From the NCBI GenBank assembly GCA_007128045.1, contig SKYG01000128.1, forward strand, positions 1-9,951: 9,951 nucleotides of DNA. The letters are read 5' to 3'. Position numbers and translations under genes: made by a program. The DNA comes from Bacteroidales bacterium (lineage in GTDB: Bacteria > Bacteroidota > Bacteroidia > Bacteroidales > UBA7960). The stretch's first letter is position 1, and every line of letters begins with the position of its first letter. Positions 1 through 4,469 of the stretch are shown here, piece after piece. Under the pieces are notes generated by a model, which searched no databases, was not told the DNA's origin, and saw only the letters and a list, made by a program, of their open reading frames with translations.

Positions 1-8
1 CATTTAGA

Positions 9-81
9 CAAATCAACAAATCAACAAATCAACCTTCAACCGACCTTTCGACTTTCAGACCTTCAGACTTTTCGACCTTCC
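9..81. repeat. Low-complexity intergenic DNA: three CAAATCAA units, then a pyrimidine-rich tract
   Basis: Three tandem copies of CAAATCAA fill 9-32. A pyrimidine-rich tract follows to about 81, built from variants of CGACCTTT and CAGACCTT. No coding frame of note runs through it. It is probably the intergenic end of whatever gene lies upstream of this window. The repeat itself is seen directly; no function is implied. Confidence 0.6.
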
Positions 82-88
82 AATAACG

Positions 89-114
89 TGTCAGAATGTC
101 ACCTTTCCCTGACA
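89..114. promoter_or_regulatory. Possible control site upstream of groES: TGTCA-N3-TGTCA-N8-TGACA
   Basis: TGTCA occurs at 89-93 and 97-101, and its inverse TGACA at 110-114, about 140 bases before groES. Two further small palindromes lie nearer the gene: CACA-AAA-TGTG at 181-191 and ATTGA-N6-TCAAT at 210-225. The spaced half-sites suggest a protein-binding site in the heat-shock control region, but they do not match the classical CIRCE operator. The assignment rests only on position and symmetry. Confidence 0.3.
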
Positions 115-210
115 TGCTTTAATTACTGTGGCCTTCAGAAATGAAAATATGTCTGTTAAATGGTGCTTTCGGTTATTTGGCACAAAATGTGAATAGCCAA
201 AGCGGATCAA

Positions 211-240
211 TTGACAATTATCAATATGTCTAACTATAAA
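211..240 (+). promoter_or_regulatory. Weak candidate promoter for groES
   Basis: TTGACA at 211-216 and TATAAA at 235-240 are spaced by 18 bases, which would be a sigma-70 promoter in Proteobacteria. The Bacteroidota housekeeping sigma factor prefers TAnnTTTG at -7, and no clean copy is seen here. The implied leader would be only about 7 bases. Treat this as a candidate; the true start may lie further upstream. Confidence 0.25.
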
Positions 241-253
241 AACTAAAAAAAAC

Positions 254-532
254 ATGTCAAAAGTGAACATCAAGCCTTTAGCAGACCGTGTTTTGGTTGA
301 GCCTGCTGCAGCAGAAGAAAAGACCGCCGGTGGAATTATCATTCCCGACACAGCCAAGGAAAAACCTATGAAAGGTATCATCGTAGCTGTTGGTGACGGC
401 AAAAAAGACGAGCCAATAACAGTTAAAGTGGGAGATACTGTTCTGTACGGCAAATATGCCGGTACCGAACTTAGTGTAGATGGTAAAGATTATCTCATTA
501 TGAGAGAATCTGATATTTATGCGATTATTTAA
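254..532 (+). CDS. groES: Co-chaperonin GroES (Hsp10)
   Basis: This is the cytosolic lid of the GroEL folding chamber: a heptamer that caps GroEL in its ATP-bound state and encloses the substrate protein. The 92-residue length is typical. The family core is clear: PLADRVLVEP near residues 8-17, the mobile loop with GGIIIPDTAKEKP around residues 26-38, and the C-terminal VGDTVLYGKYAGTEL followed by YLIMRESDI. The ATG at 254 follows an A-rich stretch without a Shine-Dalgarno sequence, as is usual in Bacteroidota. groEL follows 82 bases downstream on the same strand, so the two form the standard groESL operon. A hairpin in the gap could alter the GroES:GroEL ratio. I see nothing abnormal in the protein. 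Identification is secure. Confidence 0.98.
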   Translation: MSKVNIKPLADRVLVEPAAAEEKTAGGIIIPDTAKEKPMKGIIVAVGDGKKDEPITVKVGDTVLYGKYAGTELSVDGKDYLIMRESDIYAII

Positions 533-545
533 ATAGTATAAACCT

Positions 546-570
546 AAGCCCCAGAATCACTGTGGGGTTT
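546..570 (+). terminator. Intercistronic hairpin between groES and groEL (attenuator-like)
   Basis: CCCCA (549-553) pairs with TGGGG (563-567) around a 9-base loop, and the stem is followed by TTTTCAT. The T-run is short, so it may act as a partial terminator or as an RNA-stabilising structure behind groES, giving more groES than groEL message. The hairpin is seen; its role is inferred. Confidence 0.4.
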
Positions 571-614
571 TCATGTAAGTATTACAAAACAAGAATTTTA
601 AAACACATAATCAA

Positions 615-2252
615 ATGGCAAAAGAAATCATTTTTAACCTGGAAGCACGTAATGCCCTGAAAATTGGGGTAGACAAACTTTCAAATGCAGTAAAAGTAAC
701 CCTCGGACCCAAAGGTCGTAATGTGATCATCGACAAGAAATTTGGTGCACCGATGATATCAAAGGATGGTGTTACAGTAGCCAAAGAAATAGAACTGCCT
801 GATGCAGTTGAAAATATGGGCGCACAGATGGTTAAGGAGGTCGCCAGCAAAACGGCTGATGTTGCCGGTGATGGTACCACCACTGCCACCGTTCTGGCAC
901 AAGCAATCTACAACCATGGCTTGAAGAACGTAACCGCAGGTGCCAATCCGATGGACCTGAAGCGTGGTATCGACAAAGCTGTCGAGTTGGTGGTTGAAAA
1001 CCTTCGCAAGCAATCGAAAGAGGTTGGCGACAGCATCGAAAAAATTGAGCAGGTAGCTACTATCTCTGCCAATAATGACCACTCAATAGGCGCTTTGATC
1101 GCTGAGGCAATGAGTAAGGTGAAAAAAGAAGGTGTGATCACCATTGAAGAGGCAAAAGGTACAGAAACCAGTGTGAAAGTGGTTGAAGGTATGCAGTTCG
1201 ATCGTGGGTATATCTCTCCTTATTTCGTTACTGATACTGAAAAGATGGAGGTGGTTTATGAAGATCCTTATATCCTCATCCACGACAAAAAGATCAGCAC
1301 CATGAAGGACTTCCTTCCCATCCTGGAGAAGACAGTTCAAACAGGCAAACCATTATTGATCATCTCTGAAGATGTAGATGGAGAAGCTCTGGCCACTTTG
1401 GTTGTTAACAAGTTGCGTGGTTCATTGAAGATTGCTGCTGTTAAAGCACCTGGATTTGGTGACCGCCGCAAAGCTATGCTGGAAGACATCGCCATCCTTA
1501 CCGGTGGTACCGTGATCAGCGAAGAGCAAGGCTATAAACTGGAGAATGCCGATCTGTCGATGCTCGGTACAGCCGAAAAAATTACCATCGACAAAGACAA
1601 CACCACCATAGTAAGCGGTAAAGGTGACAAAAACAACATCAAGGCTCGTATCAATCAGATAAAAGCCCAGATGGAAAATACCACCAGCGACTATGACCGT
1701 GAAAAACTCCAGGAACGTCTGGCCAAACTGGCAGGTGGCGTAGCAGTACTGTATGTTGGTGCTGCCAGCGAAGTAGAAATGAAGGAAAAGAAAGACCGCT
1801 TTGATGATGCATTGCATGCCACACGTGCAGCCGTTGAAGAAGGTATCGTTCCTGGTGGCGGTATTGCCTATATCCGGGCCCTGGATGCCATTATTGATTT
1901 TGTCGGGGAGAACGAAGACGAAACAACAGGTGCTGCTATTGTACGGAAAGCACTCGAAGAACCACTTCGTATGATCGTCGCGAATGCCGGTATTGAAGGC
2001 TCTATCGTAGTACAAAAAGTGAAGGAAGGCAAAGAAGACTATGGCTTCAATGCCCGTACAGAAGTGTATGAAAATCTGTATGAGTCAGGCGTAATCGACC
2101 CAACCAAGGTTACCCGCGTGGCCCTCGAAAATGCCGCTTCTATCGCAGGTATGCTGCTCACTACAGAATGTGTGCTCGCCGATATCAAAGAAGAAAAATC
2201 TGATATGCCCCCCATGAACCCCGGAATGGGCGGAATGGGCGGAATGATGTAA
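615..2252 (+). CDS. groEL: Chaperonin GroEL (Hsp60)
   Basis: This is the 14-subunit ATP-driven folding chamber of the cytosol and the partner of GroES. The 545 residues match the family length. Visible landmarks are the nucleotide-binding GDGTTTAT around residues 85-92, the ATP-hydrolysis aspartate D398 within RFDDALHATRAA, the signature AAVEEGIVPGGG at 405-416, and the flexible GGM-rich tail NPGMGGMGGMM at the C terminus. The apical-domain stretch around residues 190-375 is complete, with no frameshift. The ATG at 615 begins the usual MAKEI start. It is the second gene of the groESL operon and is followed by a strong terminator. Regulation is probably shared with groES through the region upstream of 254. 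Confidence 0.99.
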   Translation: MAKEIIFNLEARNALKIGVDKLSNAVKVTLGPKGRNVIIDKKFGAPMISKDGVTVAKEIELPDAVENMGAQMVKEVASKTADVAGDGTTTATVLAQAIYNHGLKNVTAGANPMDLKRGIDKAVELVVENLRKQSKEVGDSIEKIEQVATISANNDHSIGALIAEAMSKVKKEGVITIEEAKGTETSVKVVEGMQFDRGYISPYFVTDTEKMEVVYEDPYILIHDKKISTMKDFLPILEKTVQTGKPLLIISEDVDGEALATLVVNKLRGSLKIAAVKAPGFGDRRKAMLEDIAILTGGTVISEEQGYKLENADLSMLGTAEKITIDKDNTTIVSGKGDKNNIKARINQIKAQMENTTSDYDREKLQERLAKLAGGVAVLYVGAASEVEMKEKKDRFDDALHATRAAVEEGIVPGGGIAYIRALDAIIDFVGENEDETTGAAIVRKALEEPLRMIVANAGIEGSIVVQKVKEGKEDYGFNARTEVYENLYESGVIDPTKVTRVALENAASIAGMLLTTECVLADIKEEKSDMPPMNPGMGGMGGMM

Positions 2253-2287
2253 AGCCTAATCTGGATTATTCATCCTTTTAATTCAAC

Positions 2288-2341
2288 GGTGAAACTTTGT
2301 CACCAATTCAAAAAGCCACCCTCTTAGAAGGTGGCTTTTTT
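2288..2341 (+). terminator. Rho-independent terminator of the groESL operon
   Basis: AAAAGCCACC (2311-2320) pairs with GGTGGCTTTT (2330-2339) around a 9-base loop, and the T-run continues to 2341. A second small hairpin, GGTGA-N7-TCACC at 2288-2304, sits just before it. The A-run ahead of the stem would also allow termination from the opposite strand. Confidence 0.85.
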
Positions 2342-2512
2342 ACTAATACCTTTTTTGTACAGCATTCAACCCTTGCTCAAAACGCAAGGTAAACAAATCA
2401 TTCATGCTGTTTTTTGCCGACCAACTCCCCCAACCAGTATGTCGCTGCTGCTGTAACGCCCACTGATGGTGATCTTTTCCATGATACGATTGTTAGCATG
2501 TGAATGTTAGTT
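2342..2512. other. Intergenic spacer with a possible minus-strand coding remnant
   Basis: There is no intact gene here. On the minus strand, about 2358-2470 reads as protein-like sequence only if one frameshift is allowed: an upstream piece containing EKITISGRYSSSDILVGG and a downstream piece containing MNDLFTLRFEQGLNAVQ that ends at a stop. I do not recognise a family. It may be the tail of a decayed gene or simple chance. Read it as a spacer. Confidence 0.25.
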
Positions 2513-2569
2513 CGTACTGAATTATAACGTACTGTTTGTGTTTTTGTACGGAATATTTACGTATATTTG
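2513..2569 (+). promoter_or_regulatory. Promoter and likely operator of the toxin-antitoxin operon
   Basis: TATATTTG at 2562-2569 is a perfect TAnnTTTG box, with TTTG at 2535-2538 (23 bases away) as a possible -33 element. Three GTAC half-sites cross it: CGTACTG at 2513-2519, CGTACTG at 2528-2534 and the inverted GTACG at 2546-2550. The last two form an inverted repeat lying between and over the promoter elements. RHH antitoxins of toxin-antitoxin pairs usually repress their own promoter, so these sites are the natural operator candidates. The sequences are seen; their function is inferred. Confidence 0.55.
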
Positions 2570-2586
2570 CAGAAATACCTACACAT

Positions 2587-2877
2587 ATGAAAACAACTAT
2601 TAAAGAACAAGCGAGATTTGATGCACGCCTTCCTAAAGAACAAAAACAATTCTTTGAAAGGGCTGCATATTTGGGTGGGTTTAGGAATCTAACAGACTTC
2701 GTTATTCTTGCAGTTCAAGAAAAAGCTAAAGAAATAATCAAAGAGAAAGAACAAATAATTGCTTCCGAGAAAGATAGTCAAATATTCTTCGACGCGATAA
2801 CTAAACCAAGAAAGCCATCTAAAACTTTGAAAAAGGCTTTGGATGATTATAATGTTTTTGTCTCTGGCTCAAAATAA
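2587..2877 (+). CDS. DUF1778 (TacA-like) ribbon-helix-helix antitoxin
   Basis: This small protein of 96 residues is the antitoxin of a GNAT toxin pair. Residues about 9-50 (RFDARLPKEQKQFFERAA, then a loop, then NLTDFVILAVQEKA) fit the DUF1778 ribbon-helix-helix fold that dimerises and binds operator DNA. The C-terminal part, with DSQIFFDAITKPRKPS around residues 64-79 and a lysine-rich helix after it, matches the flexible neutralising tail that wraps the toxin. I chose the ATG at 2587 because DUF1778 proteins start close to the RHH strand and because it lies 18 bases after the -7 box. An upstream ATG at 2536 would lie inside the promoter. The toxin begins 4 bases after the stop codon. The gene looks AT-rich compared with groEL. 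The family call is firm; the exact toxin target is unknown. Confidence 0.88.
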   Translation: MKTTIKEQARFDARLPKEQKQFFERAAYLGGFRNLTDFVILAVQEKAKEIIKEKEQIIASEKDSQIFFDAITKPRKPSKTLKKALDDYNVFVSGSK

Positions 2878-2881
2878 AACC

Positions 2882-3379
2882 ATGATTGAACTTTTAGACA
2901 AGAAACACAAAAGAAACGAGTTTGACTGCGGAAAAGAGCTATTAAACAATTATTTAAAGGTCCAGGCAGGACAAGATATTAAAAGAAAATTATCCGCCTG
3001 TTTTGTGTTGGCTGATAAAGAAACTGATTGCATTCAAGGATACTATACATTATCAAACAATAGTATTCCCCTTAGCTGTTTTCCAGAACCAATAAAAAGG
3101 AAGTTACCTCAATCTTATGATTCCATTCCGACTACATTATTGGGACGATTAGCAGTGGACAGAAAATTTAAAGGGAAAGGATTGGGCAAAATATTATTAA
3201 TAGACGCCATGAGAAGAAGTTATGAACTATCAAAAGAAATTGGCTCATTTGCGGTTGTTGTTGACCCTATAGACAGAGAAGCTGGGTTGTTTTACGAACG
3301 GTATGACTTTATAAAACTGCCAGACAGCGAAAAAATGTTTATTGCAATCAATACACTTAAGGAACTCTTCGATAAATAA
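2882..3379 (+). CDS. GNAT acetyltransferase toxin (TacT/AtaT-like)
   Basis: Toxins of this family transfer acetyl from acetyl-CoA to the amino group of aminoacyl-tRNA and stop translation. The 165 residues fit the family length. In order: FDCG at 14-17, YYTLS at 54-58, the strand GRLAVD at 88-93, the acetyl-CoA loop KFKGKGLG at 95-102, and the C-terminal FYERYDF at 137-143, whose tyrosines are candidates for the catalytic residue. I chose the ATG at 2882 because the family usually has about 15 residues before the conserved CG. A start at 2843 would add 13 unmatched residues and overlap the antitoxin by 35 bases. It follows its antitoxin by 4 bases, so translation is probably coupled. No lesions are visible. 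Which tRNA it attacks cannot be read from the sequence. Confidence 0.88.
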   Translation: MIELLDKKHKRNEFDCGKELLNNYLKVQAGQDIKRKLSACFVLADKETDCIQGYYTLSNNSIPLSCFPEPIKRKLPQSYDSIPTTLLGRLAVDRKFKGKGLGKILLIDAMRRSYELSKEIGSFAVVVDPIDREAGLFYERYDFIKLPDSEKMFIAINTLKELFDK

Positions 3380-3402
3380 AAAAATACTGCGTACAATAAA
3401 TA

Positions 3403-3561
3403 GAGTCCGTCCATAAAGTCAAGTGTCTGAACTATAATGTTCGAGATCAAGGCATGCGAAGTTTTGAAAACCAAGGAGTCCCGAAAACTCGGGATGAACT
3501 GTTTTCAAAACAAGCATAACGCAGAAATCGGACATTAGAGACAGACACTAAATAGGACTCT
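3403..3561. repeat. MITE-like imperfect inverted-repeat element
   Basis: The outer ends are GAGTCC (3403-3408) and GGACTC (3555-3560). Inside, AGTGTCTG (3422-3429) faces CAGACACT (3542-3549), and GTTTTGAAAAC (3461-3471) faces GTTTTCAAAAC (3501-3511), so two imperfect arms of about 50 bases face each other. The centre carries a perfect small hairpin, TCCCGA-AAAC-TCGGGA, at 3479-3494. There is no coding frame. It looks like a miniature non-autonomous element or a folded RNA gene; the first is more likely, given the IS debris beside it. Confidence 0.6.
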
Positions 3562-3613
3562 GAGCGGTCTGCAATGCCTGTCCCGATTTTTCAGGAACCC
3601 AGCGATGAGTCCA
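3549..3613. repeat. 58-bp palindromic repeat, copy A (GGACTC...GAGTCC)
   Basis: The core 3555-3612 begins GGACTC and ends GAGTCC, with an internal hairpin TCCCGA-TTTT-TCAGGA at 3581-3596. The 65 bases 3549-3613 recur at 8775-8839 with a single mismatch. Its right edge joins directly to IS91 transposase sequence, and its left end overlaps the right end of the MITE-like element. Confidence 0.8.
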
Positions 3614-3785
3614 CCTTGTCATCAAACAACGACAGTTCGTTGAGTTTTCGCAGTGCGCGTTTGAGGCTGTCAAGAAACTCACCTTTGAAGGCAGCACTCA
3701 GTTGATGAACCGGATACAGGTATTTGCCCAATGCTCCGATATTCTTTCAGCTGCCATTAAGTGCGTAACCGGCAGCAGGGACTAT
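3614..3785 (-). pseudogene. IS91-family transposase fragment (relic 1)
   Basis: Read on the minus strand, this encodes an internal piece of a Y2-type (IS91) transposase: IVPAAGYALNG, then a stop, then KNIGALGKYLYPVHQLSAAF and FLDSLKRALRKLNELSLFDDKV. Bases 3669-3785 match 9234-9350 in the larger relic with 7 mismatches in 117 bases, most of them transitions. A TGG codon present in the other copy is TGA here. Its N-terminal side is cut by the tandem array at 3785, and its C-terminal side by the 58-bp repeat at 3613. It keeps the FLDSLKRALRK stretch that the other relic has lost. It is clearly non-functional. Confidence 0.85.
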
Positions 3786-3881
3786 CTGCGTTCCTCCGCG
3801 AATCACTCTGCGTTCCTCCGCGGTTATACTTTTCCGCGTTCCTCTGCGGTTATCCTTTTCCGCGTTCCTGCGGTTATACTT
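3785..3881. repeat. Four tandem copies of a TCYGCGTTCCTCYGCGGTTAT unit
   Basis: Units start near 3785, 3807, 3833 and 3859, spaced 22, 26 and 26 bases. Each can fold as a small hairpin (CCGCG against the TGCGG side). The first has lost its GGTTAT tail and the last its middle CT. The array abuts the IS91 fragment and runs into the 3' end of ppi, whose TAA stop lies in the last unit. Related units occur in inverse orientation at 7490-7530. Confidence 0.75.
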
Positions 3882-4317
3882 CCTCTTCAGTGACCACGAT
3901 CTTTTCTATCTTATCGCCCTGGCGGATCAGGTCAATCACTTCAAGGCCTTCTACCACCTTGCCAAAGCAAGTATGGTTCCGGTCGAGGTGGGCCGTGTTG
4001 GTGCGGCTGTGACAGATAAAAAACTGTGATCCTCCCGTATCGCGTCCGGCATGGGCCATCGACAACACACCCCTGTCGTGATACTGGTTGTCGCCATCAA
4101 GCTCGCAGGCTATGGTATATCCGGGTCCGCCCACACCTGTGCCCTTCGGACAGCCTCCCTGGATCACAAAATCGGGAATCACCCGGTGAAAGGTCAGCCC
4201 GTCGTAAAATCCCTTCTTCGACAGGTCTGTAAAGTTCTTCACCGTATTCGGCGCATCCTTTTCATAAAATTGAACCTTCATGGTTCCTCTTTCTGTAATG
4301 ATTTCTGCTTGTTTCAT
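3874..4317 (-). CDS. Peptidyl-prolyl cis-trans isomerase, cyclophilin type
   Basis: This is a cytosolic cyclophilin that speeds cis-trans isomerisation of proline bonds during protein folding. It has 147 residues with no signal peptide or lipobox, the short single-domain form. The catalytic core FHRVIPDFVIQGG spans residues 43-55, with arginine R45. Other active-site stretches are GGSQFF at 95-100 and HLDRNHTCFGKV at 110-121; the position of the usual tryptophan is a histidine (H110), a common bacterial variant linked to lower cyclosporin affinity. The ATG at 4317 is preceded by A-rich sequence. The stop codon TAA is formed by the tandem repeat array at 3785-3881, so the last residues EEEV may have been trimmed or changed by its arrival. 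leuS lies 152 bases upstream on the same strand, and the two could be co-transcribed. Confidence 0.95.
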   Translation of the reverse strand: MKQAEIITERGTMKVQFYEKDAPNTVKNFTDLSKKGFYDGLTFHRVIPDFVIQGGCPKGTGVGGPGYTIACELDGDNQYHDRGVLSMAHAGRDTGGSQFFICHSRTNTAHLDRNHTCFGKVVEGLEVIDLIRQGDKIEKIVVTEEEV

Positions 4318-4354
4318 ATTTTTAATAGTTACGAGTTATGGGTTGTTTGATTAT

Positions 4355-4450
4355 CTGTAGGGGCAACCCTTGTGGTTGCCCTGTTTATGGTTACCAGGTT
4401 TCCAGGTTGCATAGCACCCTGTCATCTCGAGCGAAGCGAGAGACCCCCTA
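4355..4450. repeat. Two interspersed palindromes between leuS and ppi
   Basis: GGGCAACC (4361-4368) pairs with GGTTGCCC (4374-4381) around CTTGT. TCTCG (4425-4429) pairs with CGAGA (4437-4441) around AGCGAAG. Both resemble common dispersed repeats of Bacteroidota intergenic DNA. They could fold in the leuS-ppi transcript, but neither has a T-run on the minus strand, so they are not good terminators. Confidence 0.6.
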
Positions 4451-4469
4451 CAGATCGAGGACTATCATA

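Noticed and set aside
181..225. CIRCE/HrcA operator before groES
   Set aside because: The palindromes found are short and do not match the TTAGCACTC-N9-GAGTGCTAA consensus.
1422..2015. Long open frame antisense to groEL (197 codons)
   Set aside because: Its composition reflects the opposite-strand codons of groEL and it shows no domain or promoter.
2536..2586. Earlier antitoxin start at 2536
   Set aside because: It would place the start codon ahead of the TATATTTG box; the ATG at 2587 fits the DUF1778 domain edge and the promoter.
2843..2881. Earlier toxin start at 2843 overlapping the antitoxin
   Set aside because: It adds 13 residues with no family match; the ATG at 2882 gives the usual spacing to the FDCG motif.
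3785..3881. Tandem units as a CRISPR array
   Set aside because: Unit spacing is 22-26 bases with no unique spacers and no cas genes; this is a simple palindromic tandem repeat.
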